From positions 62,001 to 126,000 of the forward strand of contig BPGT01000005.1 of assembly GCA_026003175.1 (NCBI GenBank): a stretch of DNA of 64,000 bases, written 5' to 3'. Each line of letters starts with the position of its first letter. Position 1 is the stretch's first letter. Source of the DNA: Armatimonadota bacterium (GTDB lineage Bacteria; Armatimonadota; HRBIN16). A program made the position numbers and the translations under genes. A model generated the notes under the pieces. The model saw only the letters and a list, made by a program, of their open reading frames with translations, was not told the origin of the DNA and ran no database searches. Below, in pieces: positions 32,796-43,132 of this stretch.

Positions 32796-35005
32796 TACGC
32801 CCACCCACCGCCTGTCTCTAGCGACTGCCCAAACTGCCCCACCCCGAACCGTTGCAACTCGGGAAATGCCTTGATGCGCAGGCGAAACACCACCTCGCGG
32901 TCGGCGCGGAAGCCTAGCGGGTTGTCGATGTAGCCCACACTCAGCTCCCAACAGTGCAAATCCCACGTGAGCAAGATCTGCCTGCTCTCAAAGCGGTTCA
33001 CGTAACCGTTGTAGGTGACCACTGTTTGCACACGCAGAGGCGTTCGGAACAGCTGCGTATCCAGCCACAGGTTCGCGCTTGCCCAGCGATGACGAATGGG
33101 GTCGTACACCCCGTTCAGGTTCATCGAGAAAGCGTCGGTACGGGCGCGCAGATACGCGCGGAGATAGTTCCACTGTCCTTCGTTAAGGTTCAGAGTGGAT
33201 TGCACGTTCAGCTGCCACGCGAGGTTCGGTTGCCACTGCAAGCCAATATTCATCGGTTGCCAGGGGCGGCTGTTGCGCTGTCGAGCAAAAAGGTCATATC
33301 CCGTATACGCTCGGATGGACAGCACACGGCTTGCGTTCCACTCCAGCCCCGCCGAGGCGAAATTGGTCGTGCCCGTATACTCCGTACGCAGAGGGGTGAA
33401 GCCGTAGGGGCGCAGGTAACGGTAGTTCACGTACCATCTGCTGTTTCGCCCAAAGCGCACCTGCCAGTCGGTGTTGCCTTGCAGAACGTACTGGGCGGTT
33501 CCGTCGCTGGTGAATACCTGCCGGAAGAGAGCGGAGGTGTTGAGCAAGCCTCGGTCGCCCCCAAAGGTCGCAGGATTCCAGCGGGCTTCGAACAGGACGC
33601 GCTGAATCGGGTTGCCCTGCGGCAGTTCGCGAAAACTGCCGAATCCGAACTGCATTTGTAGCCCCATGTCTTTGCCGAACAGGCGGCGATCGGTGGTGGA
33701 AAGGAGTAGTTCGGGCGTCTTCTCCAGTCCTCCGTAGGTGAACGCCCCCGTCTGCCCACCGACAGGGATAAACCGGTTGAAAGCGAGGCTCCAGTCGAAC
33801 TTGCTGCTGCTTCCGCTCAGCGATGCCTGGGTGGCGAGTTGCTGTTGCTCGGAGCGCACTTCCCCACCCGACCGCGAGCGGAAGCGTGATAGGTCGGTAG
33901 AGAAGGTGAACAAGGAGCGAGTGCCCCATCGCTGGTTCCACCGGAGCGAATTTGTAGAAGAATCGCTCAAATAACCTGCACTGCTTTGCTGGCTGAGGCG
34001 CGAGAGAATGGACAGATTACCCGATGACCACGCTCTGCTTAAACTCAGCTGCCAGCTGGAGGCGCGGGTATCCGAGTAGTAGAGATAGCTGCCGGAGCGC
34101 AGGTCGCCGGTGAGCCGCGCGTTGAAACCGAACAGCTGCTGTTCGTGGCGCAGCTGCGCGGTGGCAGAGCGAGTGGCGCGACTGCGATCGTTCAGATAGT
34201 ACAGAGAGAGCAGCCCTGCCGCTCCCTTCCACAGATATTGCTGGTCGATGCCCAGTCCGATGCCTTTTTTCTGCATCAGGTCGATGCGTGCAGTGCCTGC
34301 ATTGTCGCCCAGCAGGTAGCCCAGCGCGGTCTTGACGTAATACCCCTCTTCTACCGATTGCCCTACTTGCGGCAGAGTACCACGTGAGAGCCGCTTATCC
34401 AGAGGCACTACCAGCGTGGGCAGGGTAAACAGCTTCCTGCCCAGCGCGTTCAGGCTGACCCCTCGCGCGACCAGACGCTTATCCACCACCACGTCCACGC
34501 TGCCGGCAGAAAAGTAGTAGTGTGGATGCTCCAGCAGGCAGGTGGTCACCTCGCCATGTTGCATCTGCGCCTGCTGTCGCTCTCCCTGCAACTGCTGACC
34601 GGACAGGCGCACTGTGCCGCGCAGCTGGTTTTTCAGAAACTCGGGCAGGAGGTCTGCTCCTGCGCCCTGCATCTGCCACAGGCGTCGGCGAACGTTTAGG
34701 CGGAGCATCTCACCATGTGCGTCTAGCCCACCGCCTTCCAGAGTGACCCTGCCCTGAAACAGGTACTCGCCTCTGTCTAGATTACCCTCCACGCTCTCTG
34801 CCTGAATGGTGTACTCGCGCCAGCGAGCGAGGATGTCGGTCGCCTGCAGGTTGTTGCGGGCGTCCAGAAAGAGCGTGCCGAACCGTTCCACATCCAGGCG
34901 TTCCGCTTTGCGCTGGGGTGCAGCAGGTGATTCGGCTTGCTGGGCTGAGGCAACGCCAGTTATCCCGATGAGCCACAGGATGACGAGGAGGAGGGAGAAC
35001 CTAAC
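32792..35005 (-). CDS. LptD/OstA-like outer-membrane protein, start codon apparently lost
   Basis: An N-terminal OstA-like beta-jellyroll region (about the first 200 residues: ATDILARWREYTIQAESVEG, LFQGRVTLEGGG) is followed by a large beta barrel of about 450 residues, resembling LptD, which inserts lipopolysaccharide into the outer leaflet. A signal peptide is encoded (RFSLLLVILWLIGITGVASA|QQ), but the codon before AGG-TTC is GTT within the repeat array, and no ATG, GTG or TTG occurs before the upstream in-frame stop. The first usable start (GTG 34891) would lack export. It overlaps the convergent glycosidase by 4 bases. Confidence 0.75.
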   Translation of the reverse strand, partial: VRFSLLLVILWLIGITGVASAQQAESPAAPQRKAERLDVERFGTLFLDARNNLQATDILARWREYTIQAESVEGNLDRGEYLFQGRVTLEGGGLDAHGEMLRLNVRRRLWQMQGAGADLLPEFLKNQLRGTVRLSGQQLQGERQQAQMQHGEVTTCLLEHPHYYFSAGSVDVVVDKRLVARGVSLNALGRKLFTLPTLVVPLDKRLSRGTLPQVGQSVEEGYYVKTALGYLLGDNAGTARIDLMQKKGIGLGIDQQYLWKGAAGLLSLYYLNDRSRATRSATAQLRHEQQLFGFNARLTGDLRSGSYLYYSDTRASSWQLSLSRAWSSGNLSILSRLSQQSSAGYLSDSSTNSLRWNQRWGTRSLFTFSTDLSRFRSRSGGEVRSEQQQLATQASLSGSSSKFDWSLAFNRFIPVGGQTGAFTYGGLEKTPELLLSTTDRRLFGKDMGLQMQFGFGSFRELPQGNPIQRVLFEARWNPATFGGDRGLLNTSALFRQVFTSDGTAQYVLQGNTDWQVRFGRNSRWYVNYRYLRPYGFTPLRTEYTGTTNFASAGLEWNASRVLSIRAYTGYDLFARQRNSRPWQPMNIGLQWQPNLAWQLNVQSTLNLNEGQWNYLRAYLRARTDAFSMNLNGVYDPIRHRWASANLWLDTQLFRTPLRVQTVVTYNGYVNRFESRQILLTWDLHCWELSVGYIDNPLGFRADREVVFRLRIKAFPELQRFGVGQFGQSLETGGGWAY

Positions 35006-35660
35006 CCCCCTGACCCCCTTCCCTGCGAGGGAAGGGGGCAGCGCCCCTCTCCCTGTGGGAGAGGAGGTGGGGGAGAGGTGATGTTGGACCTAACCCCCTA
35101 ACCCCCTTCCCTACGAGGGAAGGGGGAAAATGCGTGCTCCCCTCTCCCTGTGGGAGAGAGGATGGGGGTGAGGTGATGCTTGACCTCACCTCCACCCCCC
35201 CTTCCCTGCGAGGGAAGGCGGAACGCGCATACACCCCTCTCCTCGTAGGAGAGGGGATGGGGGTGAGGTGCAAACTTGACCTAACCCCCCGACCCCCTTC
35301 CCTGCGAGGGAAGGCGGAACGCGCATACACCCCTCTCCTCGTAGGAGAGGGGATGGGGGTGAGGTGCAAACTTGACCTCACCTCCACCCCCCCTTCCCTG
35401 CGAGGGAAGGCGGAACGCGCATACACCCCTCTCCTCGTAGGAGAGGGGATGGGGGTGAGGTGCAAACTTGACCTCACCTCCACCCCCCCTTCCCTGCGAG
35501 GGAAGGCGGAACGCGCATACACCCCTCTCCTCGTAGGAGAGGGGATGGGGGTGAGGTGCAAACTTGACCTAACCCCCCGACCCCCCTTCCCTGCGAGGGA
35601 AGGCGGAACGCGCATACACCCCTCTCCTCGTAGGAGAGGGGATGGGGGTGAGGTGCAAGC
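35000..35660. repeat. tandem 96-bp double-hairpin repeat array
   Basis: Five copies with period exactly 96 bases (anchor TGACCT at 35181, 35277, 35373, 35469 and 35565), preceded by two diverged copies from 35000. Each unit carries two hairpins, CCTTCCCT-GCG-AGGGAAGG and CCCCTCTCCT-CGT-AGGAGAGGGG, separated by CGGAACGCGCATACA. Copies alternate small variants (CACCTCCACCC or TAACCCCCCGACC). It lies between an LptD-like gene and comEC, both of which are altered at the junctions. Open frames in it are artefacts. Confidence 0.93.
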
Positions 35661-37231
35661 TACCCTCCTGCTTCACCATGTCCCCCCCTCTCCTGCGCCG
35701 GTGGGCACGTGCGCTCAGGGTGAGTAACACGGTGAAGAGCAGTGTATAGAACACGGCGATATGCCACTTCGAAGGGGCAGACACGTCCACGCTTGCCCAC
35801 GCAGGCATGGCGAGCCAGCGCACCGCCCTATCCACACTCCACGCGCTTGCCGCTATCGGTGTGCACAGAATCTCGGGCAGGTAGGGCAGGCAGGCGGCAG
35901 CTAACCCTGCGCTGGTGAGAAGCTGCACCGGCAAAGCGATAACCAGGTTGGCGACAGGCGCAATGAGCGACATTTGACCATAGTATAACGCGGTGAGCGG
36001 TGCAGACGCCACTGCACAAACTCCACTAAGCAGTAGAGCGGCAAGAGCACCCCTGAACGGGGCGGCTCTGTCTTGCTTTGCACTGAAAGCGATCGCGCCG
36101 AGCCATCCCGAGGAGGCGATAATCACAGCGACCAGCGTAAACGAAAACTGGAAGCCGGGGGTCGCGCAGGGTGCCGGGGTCTATGCATACCAGCAGAAAC
36201 CCTGCAAGAGCCAGCGAGGTAGCTGGGTCCAGCTCGCGCTGCAGAGCTACCGATCCTGCCACCAGAGTGCCCATCACCGCAGCACGAAAAGCGGGTTCAC
36301 CCCCTGCAGCCACACCTGCAAACAGCCAGATGACCGCAACGACTGCCAGCGCGGAGGTCCGGCGCGATAACCTGATGAACCTGCACATCGCCCATACAGC
36401 GAACGCCAGCATGGAGACATGCGTACCCGACGGCGAGAGGATGTGCACCGTGCCGGTGCGTCGGAAACTTTCGCGGATGGCATCATCCAGCCCGGCGCGG
36501 TCGTTGAGCACGATGGCGGCAGTGATATGCCCTTCGCGCGTGGGGAGGTGGGATCGTAGATGGCGTATCAGTGTGCGCCGCCAGCGGGAGAAAAGGGTAG
36601 TCCATCGCGCTTGCGGTAGCCGCTCGACGCGATAGGGGCGCAGGGTTCTGGCGATCCCCTGCCTGCGCAGATACAGTGCGAAAGAGGCGAAGGGGTCGCC
36701 CGGGTTAGCAGAGGGCGTCCTCAGTCTGCCTTCCAGACGCAATCGCTCGCCTGCGAACACGTTATCCAGCAGCGTCTCCGGTAGGTAGACCCATAGCTGT
36801 ACGGGTGTGCGAAAGATACCCTGCGGGGTAACCATGCTTTGCGTGCGGAACACAAACCGCCATGCGCCCGCTTTTTGCACCGGTTCGGTCAGCACAACTC
36901 CCTCGACAACCACCACCTGATCACTTGGCAAGGTACGCCAGAGCAGTTCATCCTGTGTCGCGTCGCGAATGCCCTGCATTGCACCCAACCACACTCCTGC
37001 TAACACCAAAAAGGCTATGGATGCAGAAAGTACCCGATAGCGCCATAGGAGCCATCCAGTGGCGGTGCAGAGGAAGCATCCCTGTAATACCGATAGCATA
37101 GAGAATGTCACGCCTGCTGCAGCTCCCGCCAGGTAGCCGCCGCAGAAGGACGCCAGGGGTCTTCCGTGCACCGCCTGTAGTACCCTGCGCCATCTTTTTC
37201 GTACCGCTGTAGATTGCATCCATGCCCTCAT
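35569..37231 (-). pseudogene. comEC: comEC-like DNA-uptake channel gene, frameshifted and 3'-truncated
   Basis: ComEC moves single-stranded DNA across the inner membrane during transformation. The first part has the DUF4131-like region and the competence signature (GTVHILSPSGTHVSMLAFAV). At about 36165, in a run of five C, the frame changes. With one C fewer it reads IDPGTLRDPGFQ, then FSFTLVAVIIASSGWLGAIAF, and continues through membrane helices in the other frame. The second part ends in repeat-encoded residues (HLTPIPSP) from about 35660, and the C-terminal metallo-beta-lactamase domain is missing. ATG 37231 or 37219 is the start. It is either decayed or partly misassembled. Confidence 0.8.
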
Positions 37232-37380
37232 GCTACTACTTTCCCAGAACTTCGGAGTAGTTCGGTTTACTATCGCTTTCTCTGGGGGGCTTGAGGTTCC
37301 TGCGCGAGAGACGCTTGCTTTCGAGGTGCATTTGCTGATACCATTATGCATGTCGGAGCCGGTTTTCGGGATGGTGACGA

Positions 37381-38856
37381 ATGGGCGCTGAAAAGAGGTT
37401 GTTTGACCACCCGCGCGAGGAGTGCGGCGTGTTCGGCATTTACGCGCCAGGCGAGGACGTAGCGCGCATCACTTTCTTCGGGCTGTACGCGCTGCAGCAC
37501 CGCGGGCAGGAGAGCGCGGGCATCGCCGTCTCAGATGGCGAGCGGGTGCTGGTGCACAAGGAGATGGGGCTGGTCTCGCAGGTATTTGATGAGGAGACAC
37601 TGGGCTACCTGCGGGGGCACATCGCCATCGGGCACACGCGCTACTCTACCACCGGGTCCAGCGTGTTGCGTAACGCGCAGCCGGTGATTTGTGAATCGCC
37701 TATCGGCACGCTGGCGGTAGCCCACAACGGCAACCTGGTCAACGCCGCGCCGCTGCGCCTGCGCTTGCAGGAAGCTGGCACCCACTTCCACAGCACCAAC
37801 GACAGCGAAATCATCGCTCGCCTGCTGGCGACGGATCTGGCGGAGTTTCGAGACCCCGCAGAGGCGATGCGCCGGGTGATGCAGCAGATTTCGGGCGCGT
37901 ACAGCCTGGTTATCCTCACCCCACGCCATCTGATTGCCGCTCGCGACCCCTACGGCGTGCGCCCGCTCTGTGTGGGGCGTATTAACGGCCATTACGTGGT
38001 GGCTTCCGAGACCTGTGCGCTGAACGTGGTGGGGGCGGACTTCGTGCGTGAGATAGAACCGGGCGAGGTGCTGGTGATCGACGAAAGCGGCATGCGCGAG
38101 GAGCAGGCGATACCCCTGCTGCGGCATAGCCTGTGCATGTTCGAGTTCATCTACTTCGCCCGCCCCGACAGCCACATCTACAACCGCACCCTGCACGAAG
38201 TGCGCCGGCGGATGGGGCAGGAGCTGGCGCGAGAACATCCCGCTCCGGGTGCACAGGTGGTTATCCCCATCCCCGACACGGGCATCCCTGCAGCGCTGGG
38301 CTTCGCGCAGGCAAGCGGTATCCCCTACGCGGAAGGACTGATTAAAAACCGCTACATCCAGCGCACCTTCATCCAGCCCGACCAGCGGATGCGCGAGCTG
38401 GGCGTCAAAATCAAGCTGAACCCCTTGCGCGAGGTGATTGCCGGGCGCAAGCTGGTGATGGTGGACGACAGTATCGTGCGCGGAACCACCACCGGCAAAA
38501 TCGTGCGGATGCTTTTTGAGGCGGGCGCGAAAGAGGTGCACGTGCGCATCACCTCGCCGCCTATCCGCTATCCGTGCTTCTACGGCATCGACATGGCGAC
38601 GCGCGAAGAGCTGGTCGCCGCCTCGCACAGCGTGGAGGAGATACGCCAGATGATTGGCGCCACTTCGTTGGGCTATCTCAGCATCGAGGGCATGTTGCGT
38701 GCGGTGCGTATGAAACGCCACCACTTCTGCCTCGCCTGTTTCGACGGCAGGTATCCGATCCCCGTACCGCGCGACGTGAAACTGAGCAAACAGCTGTGGG
38801 AAGAAGAGGACACTGAGCCCGCTGTTTGTGGTAGCCCGGAAGCGGATAAGGCGTAG
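37381..38856 (+). CDS. purF: amidophosphoribosyltransferase, Fe-S type
   Basis: First enzyme of purine synthesis, making phosphoribosylamine from PRPP and glutamine. 491 aa. A 14-residue propeptide precedes the catalytic Cys15 (EE|CGVFGIYAP). Glutaminase residues RGQESAGIA and AHNGNLVNA, and the PRPP loop VMVDDSIVRGTTTGKIV, are present. Cysteines in SLCMFEF, RYPCFYGID and FCLACF match the [4Fe-4S] ligands of the Bacillus-type enzyme. The gene is divergent from comEC and followed by a repeat cluster. Confidence 0.97.
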   Translation: MGAEKRLFDHPREECGVFGIYAPGEDVARITFFGLYALQHRGQESAGIAVSDGERVLVHKEMGLVSQVFDEETLGYLRGHIAIGHTRYSTTGSSVLRNAQPVICESPIGTLAVAHNGNLVNAAPLRLRLQEAGTHFHSTNDSEIIARLLATDLAEFRDPAEAMRRVMQQISGAYSLVILTPRHLIAARDPYGVRPLCVGRINGHYVVASETCALNVVGADFVREIEPGEVLVIDESGMREEQAIPLLRHSLCMFEFIYFARPDSHIYNRTLHEVRRRMGQELAREHPAPGAQVVIPIPDTGIPAALGFAQASGIPYAEGLIKNRYIQRTFIQPDQRMRELGVKIKLNPLREVIAGRKLVMVDDSIVRGTTTGKIVRMLFEAGAKEVHVRITSPPIRYPCFYGIDMATREELVAASHSVEEIRQMIGATSLGYLSIEGMLRAVRMKRHHFCLACFDGRYPIPVPRDVKLSKQLWEEEDTEPAVCGSPEADKA

Positions 38857-38867
38857 CGACGCTTGTT

Positions 38868-39325
38868 GAACCTAACCCCCTTCCTTGCGAGGTTGTGTTT
38901 GACCTAACCCCCCTGCCCCCCTTCCCTACGAGGGAAGGCGGAACGCGCATACACCCCTCTCCTCGTAGGAGAGGGGATGGGGGAGAGGTGCAACTTTACC
39001 TAACCCCCTGACCACCTTCCCTGCGAGGGAAGGGGCAGACGTTGACGCTTCACCTCTTCCCTGCCCCCCCTGCCCGGCGAGGGAAGGGGGAGAGGTTGAT
39101 GCTTCACCTATTCCCTACGAGGGAAGGCGGAACGCGCATACACCCCTCTCCTCGTAGGAGAGGGGTTGGGGGAGAGGTGCAACTTTACCTAACCCCCCTG
39201 CCCCCCTTCCCTGCGAGGGAAGGGGGAGAGGTTGATGCTTCACCTATTCCCTACGAGGGAAGGCGGAACGCGCATACGCCCCTCTCCCTGTGGGAGAGGG
39301 GTTGGGGGAGAGGTTTGCTTGACCT
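38868..39325. repeat. second cluster of the double-hairpin repeat, irregular
   Basis: Contains the same hairpins (CCTTCCCTNCGAGGGAAGG and CCCCTCTCCTCGTAGGAGAGGGG) and the CGGAACGCGCATACACCCC linker three times (about 38938, 39127 and 39264). The spacing is irregular, with extra partial units (TTGATGCTTCACCTATTCC). It fills the gap between purF and the chemoreceptor gene. Confidence 0.9.
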
Positions 39326-39389
39326 GCTAAATTTCCCTGCCCCTGCCGATAATAACCCATAGAATCCTTATCGCATGGGGTGAGAGAGC

Positions 39390-41516
39390 ATGGACAACCT
39401 GTGTGCTATGATGCACATCAATGAGTCTAATCTACAACTGAGAAAGCAGTTCATCAACCTGACCGAAGAAGATGTGCGCATCCTGAAGCAGTTGCAGCCC
39501 TGGGCGGAGCGGGTCGCCGATAGCATCGCGAAGGAGTTCTACGACGTGCAATTTGCTTTCGCTCCCACGCGTGAGTTCTTCGAACGCTACGCGCAGAAGA
39601 AAGGCGTCACGCTGGAACAGCTGAGGCAAGGGCTGGAAAAGACGCAAGCACAGTACCTCCGTGACATCTTTCGAGAGGCGGCGAATGGCGGTCAGTTCGG
39701 TACCGATTACTTTGAGAGACGTTTACGTATCGGCTATGTGCACGTGGTGATAGACCTGCCCCAAAAATGGTACGTGGGCAGCTACACCATCTACCAGCGT
39801 CTGGTGCGCCAGTACCTGCGGCGTGATTTCCGCTGGAAACCCGCCTTCCGCGCTCGTGCCGAGGAGGCGATTTTCAAGGTGTTCAACTACGATATGCAGG
39901 CGGTTACTGATTCGTACCTGATGTACCTGATTCAGACGTTTGGTGTAGATATGTCCAACCTTGTTTTTAACCAGATGCAGGACGGAACCGAGCACATCGG
40001 GCAGATGCAGCGCGAGATGCAGAGCCTGCTGAAAGCGCTGGAGAACGTAGGAAAGGGTGACCTCAGCGCTCGTCTGTCTGCCGGCAGCCAAAACACAGGT
40101 ACCCTCTCCGCCAACTTCGACACCGCCATGCAAGCGCTGGCGGATACGATCCAGGACACGCGTCGCGCCGCGCGGGAAGTGCAGGACCACGTCAGGCGCA
40201 CCAATGAACTGCTGCAAGCCTTCGTCTCCTCCGACAGCGCGGGCGGCGACAGCGTGATAGACCTGCTGCACCAGCTGCAAAAAGCGGTGCAAGAGGTGGC
40301 GAAGGGGGCGGAACAGACTGCGCTTTCCGCCTCGCGCGGTGTGGAAAGCGTGAGCGCGATTGTGGAAGACATCCGCGTCATGTCCGAGCAGCTGCTGGGT
40401 GCACAACAAACCGCCAACGAGGTAGGACAGGTCGCCGAGCAGGGACGGCAGGGCTTGCGCCAGTCCGAGCAGGCGATGCAGTCTCTGGAGAAAGACACTC
40501 GCGTTCTGGCGGAGCAGTTACAGCAGCTGGTGACGATGGCGTCCAACATCGGTGGTATCCTCAGCACCATCGAGGAGATAGCAGGACAGACGAACCTGCT
40601 TGCGCTCAACGCGGCGATTGAGGCGGCACGTGCAGGTGAACATGGGCGCGGTTTCGCAGTAGTCGCCGATGAGGTACGGCGCCTTGCCGAACAGTCGGCA
40701 CAAGCCACCCAGCAGATTAAGCAGATTATCGATGAGGTGACCGCGCAGGCGCAGGCAGCGGCGCAGGCGATGGACGCTAACCTGAACGCGGTGAGCGACG
40801 GCGTGAGGCAGTCGTTGCAGGTTGGACAGGGGCTAGCGGAGATTCTTCACGCGGTGGAAAGCATCATCCAGCAGGTGCAGCAGTCGGCGTCGTCGGTAGA
40901 ACGGGTGCAGACCAACGCCCAGCAGATGCTCAGCGAGATAGAGCACATCGCGGCGATTGCCCAAGAGTCGAGCGCAGCCGCAGAGGAGATGCTCGCCTCC
41001 AGCACCAATGCAGTGGACAGCATCACGCGCGTCGTGGACAGTGCAAGCGTGGAAGCAGAGGGGCTATACGGCGTAGTGGACAAACTGCGCTTCTCGCTGG
41101 GCAAGTTCGTGCTGACTCAGGAAGAGGCGAACGATATTCACCGCAAGGTAGATATCTTCAAGCAGGCACACCTGCGCTGGGTGGAACGTCTGGAAAAGCT
41201 CATCTATCAAGGCGTGAAGATACCGCGCGAGGAGCTGGTTTCGCACAAGAACTGTGCGCTCGGGCAGTGGTACTACTCGTTCGGTATGCAGAACTACGGT
41301 CACCTGCCTGAGTTTCGCGCTATAGAGCCTCCACACGAAAAGCTGCACGCTATCGCACGCCAGATAGTGGACTGCATCGACCGCGGCGATAAGGCACAGG
41401 CGGAGCGGCTTCTGGAACAGGTGCGCGCCATCAGCAAGGAGATTGTAGCAGGCTTGGACCGCCTGCGCGAGGCGGCGGAGCGCGAGGGCGGAACTTCCTT
41501 GCCCAGAGCGGCGTAG
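39390..41516 (+). CDS. globin-coupled methyl-accepting chemotaxis protein with C-terminal CZB domain
   Basis: 708 aa soluble chemoreceptor. Residues about 15-195 form a protoglobin/globin-sensor domain; the proximal haem His is probably His118 in [18 protein letters not shown]-like helical linker and the MCP signalling domain follow, with the hairpin tip [20 protein letters not shown] near 400. The last 120 residues form a CZB zinc-binding domain (His near [12 protein letters not shown], Cys in NCALGQWYY, paired His in PPHEKLHAI). No transmembrane segments. It likely reports O2 or another haem ligand, and zinc or oxidant state, to CheA. The start could also be ATG 39411. Confidence 0.92.
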   Translation: MDNLCAMMHINESNLQLRKQFINLTEEDVRILKQLQPWAERVADSIAKEFYDVQFAFAPTREFFERYAQKKGVTLEQLRQGLEKTQAQYLRDIFREAANGGQFGTDYFERRLRIGYVHVVIDLPQKWYVGSYTIYQRLVRQYLRRDFRWKPAFRARAEEAIFKVFNYDMQAVTDSYLMYLIQTFGVDMSNLVFNQMQDGTEHIGQMQREMQSLLKALENVGKGDLSARLSAGSQNTGTLSANFDTAMQALADTIQDTRRAAREVQDHVRRTNELLQAFVSSDSAGGDSVIDLLHQLQKAVQEVAKGAEQTALSASRGVESVSAIVEDIRVMSEQLLGAQQTANEVGQVAEQGRQGLRQSEQAMQSLEKDTRVLAEQLQQLVTMASNIGGILSTIEEIAGQTNLLALNAAIEAARAGEHGRGFAVVADEVRRLAEQSAQATQQIKQIIDEVTAQAQAAAQAMDANLNAVSDGVRQSLQVGQGLAEILHAVESIIQQVQQSASSVERVQTNAQQMLSEIEHIAAIAQESSAAAEEMLASSTNAVDSITRVVDSASVEAEGLYGVVDKLRFSLGKFVLTQEEANDIHRKVDIFKQAHLRWVERLEKLIYQGVKIPREELVSHKNCALGQWYYSFGMQNYGHLPEFRAIEPPHEKLHAIARQIVDCIDRGDKAQAERLLEQVRAISKEIVAGLDRLREAAEREGGTSLPRAA

Positions 41517-41526
41517 GATAAATAGC

Positions 41527-41593
41527 CTGGAGGGCGAACATCCGGGTGAGCCGAAAAGGGTTTTAATGGCTCGGCAGGAGCCTCGCCCTCCAG
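41527..41593. repeat. dispersed inverted repeat
   Basis: CTGGAGGGCGA (41527-41537) pairs with TCGCCCTCCAG (41583-41593), and inner GTGAGCC/GGCTCGG segments extend the stem. It shares GGAGGGCGAGGCTC-type arms with the element at about 3550-3585, so this is a repeat family in the genome. It may terminate the chemoreceptor transcript. Confidence 0.75.
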
Positions 41594-41683
41594 CTCCCTC
41601 ACCTCGCCCACGCTGGGAGGAATGTGTTTGGAAAGTTGCGTTCCGCTCGGTCGCTACGCTCCCTCACGCTGGCTGGGGAACGA

Positions 41684-42631
41684 CTACCAGTCGTCGCGCT
41701 CGGGCAGGTCGGCGTAAACGGGGGTGGACAGGTACCGCTCGCCGGTGTCTGGCACGACCACGACAATCAGCTTGCCTTCGTTTTCTGGACGCTTTGCCAC
41801 CTTTACCGCTGCGTGTACCGCTGCACCCGCTGAAATACCTGCGAAGATGCCCTCCTCCCGCGCCAGCCTTCGTGCCATGCATATCGCCTCGTCGTTCTCT
41901 ACCGTAACGATTTCGTCCACCAGCTCCAGCTCCAGCACGTCGGGAATGAAACCCGCGCCGATACCCTGGATGGGATGTGGTCCGCGCGGCTTGCCCGACA
42001 GCACCGCCGACGCCGCAGGCTCTACCGCAATCGCCTTGAACGAAGGCTTGCGCGGCTTGATAACCTGAGCCACCCCGGTGATGGTTCCGCCCGTGCCTAC
42101 GCCTGCCACCAGAATGTCCACCTGTCCGTCTGTGTCGCGCCAGATTTCCTCGGCGGTGGTGCGACGGTGAATCTCGGGGTTAGCAGGGTTTTTGAACTGC
42201 TGTGGCATGAAGTAGCGGTCGGGGGCGGTGGCGATAATCTCCTCCGCCTTGCGAATAGCACCGGGCATTCCTTCAGGTCCGGGAGTTAGCACCAGTTTCG
42301 CGCCCAGTGCACGCAACAGGCTTCGCCGTTCCACCGACATCGTTTCGGGCATCACCAACACGCATTTGTATCCCTTCGCAGCACACACGAACGCCAGCGC
42401 GATGCCCGTGTTGCCCGATGTGGGCTCGATGATGATGGTGTCAGGCTTGATCCGCCCTTCCCGTTCGGCGGCTTCAATCATCGCTACGCCGATACGGTCC
42501 TTCACGCTGGAAAGCGGGTTGAAGTACTCCAGCTTGGCAGCAACCACCGCTTTCGCCCCATCGGTAACGCGGTTGAGGCGTACCAGAGGGGTGTTACCGA
42601 TTAACTTCGTGACATCTTCCGCAATGCGCAT
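41684..42631 (-). CDS. cysK: cysteine synthase (O-acetylserine sulfhydrylase)
   Basis: PLP enzyme making cysteine from O-acetylserine and sulfide. 315 aa. The N-terminus [15 protein letters not shown]-binding Lys in [20 protein letters not shown] phosphate/substrate loop and [16 protein letters not shown] are all family signatures. GAAGGGAG precedes ATG 42631. It follows the Rrf2 regulator gene by 15 bases on the same strand, so the two form an operon, as expected for a CymR-like regulator that senses the cysteine pathway. Confidence 0.97.
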   Translation of the reverse strand: MRIAEDVTKLIGNTPLVRLNRVTDGAKAVVAAKLEYFNPLSSVKDRIGVAMIEAAEREGRIKPDTIIIEPTSGNTGIALAFVCAAKGYKCVLVMPETMSVERRSLLRALGAKLVLTPGPEGMPGAIRKAEEIIATAPDRYFMPQQFKNPANPEIHRRTTAEEIWRDTDGQVDILVAGVGTGGTITGVAQVIKPRKPSFKAIAVEPAASAVLSGKPRGPHPIQGIGAGFIPDVLELELVDEIVTVENDEAICMARRLAREEGIFAGISAGAAVHAAVKVAKRPENEGKLIVVVVPDTGERYLSTPVYADLPERDDW

Positions 42632-42646
42632 GAGAGTAGCTCCCTT

Positions 42647-43096
42647 CTAAAGGTATGGTGCAATACTTTGTGCCTGATCCAGCAGATATTTCTGCTCGAG
42701 CAGATCCTGGATAGTGGTAGAATCCAGTAACCTCCATATCGCCTCGGAGGTACGCTGCTGGAACTCGCGGATGCACTGAATGGTTGTGGTGCTGGCACTG
42801 TCTTTTATCAGAGCCTGTGAGGGCTCGAGCGACCTGCTGCCGGAGAAGGCGCGCAGGATGTCGCCCACGGTGATTTGCGACGGCGGCCTGGCCAACTCGT
42901 AGCCGCCCCCTACCCCACGAATACTGCGTACCAGCCCCGCTCGCTTCAGCACCGCCAGGATCTGGTCTAAATAGGGACCGGGGATGTACTCCGCCTCCGC
43001 AATGTCCCGGCTCTGCACAGGCAACCCCGCTGGCTGCTGCGCCAGATAGAGGATACTGCGCAAAGCGTACTCCATTTTCGCGCTGAACAGTGGCAT
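42647..43096 (-). CDS. Rrf2-family transcriptional regulator, CymR-like
   Basis: 149 aa. N-terminal winged helix (AKMEYALRSILYLAQ, IPGPYLDQILAVLKRAGLVRSIRGVGGGYELAR). It contains a single Cys, so it lacks the three-Cys Fe-S site of IscR. Together with the adjacent cysK this points to CymR, which controls sulfur-assimilation genes in Firmicutes by binding CysK. ATG 43096 is chosen over GTG 43099. A promoter and an inverted repeat lie immediately upstream, so autoregulation is likely. Confidence 0.9.
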   Translation of the reverse strand: MPLFSAKMEYALRSILYLAQQPAGLPVQSRDIAEAEYIPGPYLDQILAVLKRAGLVRSIRGVGGGYELARPPSQITVGDILRAFSGSRSLEPSQALIKDSASTTTIQCIREFQQRTSEAIWRLLDSTTIQDLLEQKYLLDQAQSIAPYL

Positions 43097-43115
43097 CACT
43101 CAATTCCTGACTTTG

Positions 43116-43127
43116 TTGATTAGTCAA
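43116..43127. promoter_or_regulatory. candidate Rrf2 operator
   Basis: TTGATTAGTCAA, a near-palindrome (10 of 12 bases) located just downstream of the -10 of the rrf2-cysK promoter and about 20 bases before the rrf2 start. Its position suits autorepression. The binding protein is inferred from proximity. Confidence 0.45.
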
Positions 43128-43132
43128 TGTGT

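Noticed and set aside
35000-35660. CRISPR array
   Set aside because: Whole 96-bp units repeat; there are no short repeats separated by unique spacers and no cas genes.
35001-35727. Open frames on both strands through the 96-bp repeats
   Set aside because: The repeat period is a multiple of three, so frames stay open without selection; the predicted peptides are repeats such as LTPIPSPTRRG.
37531-38724. 397-aa minus-strand frame opposite purF
   Set aside because: purF is complete with catalytic and cluster residues on the plus strand; the antisense frame is a shadow.
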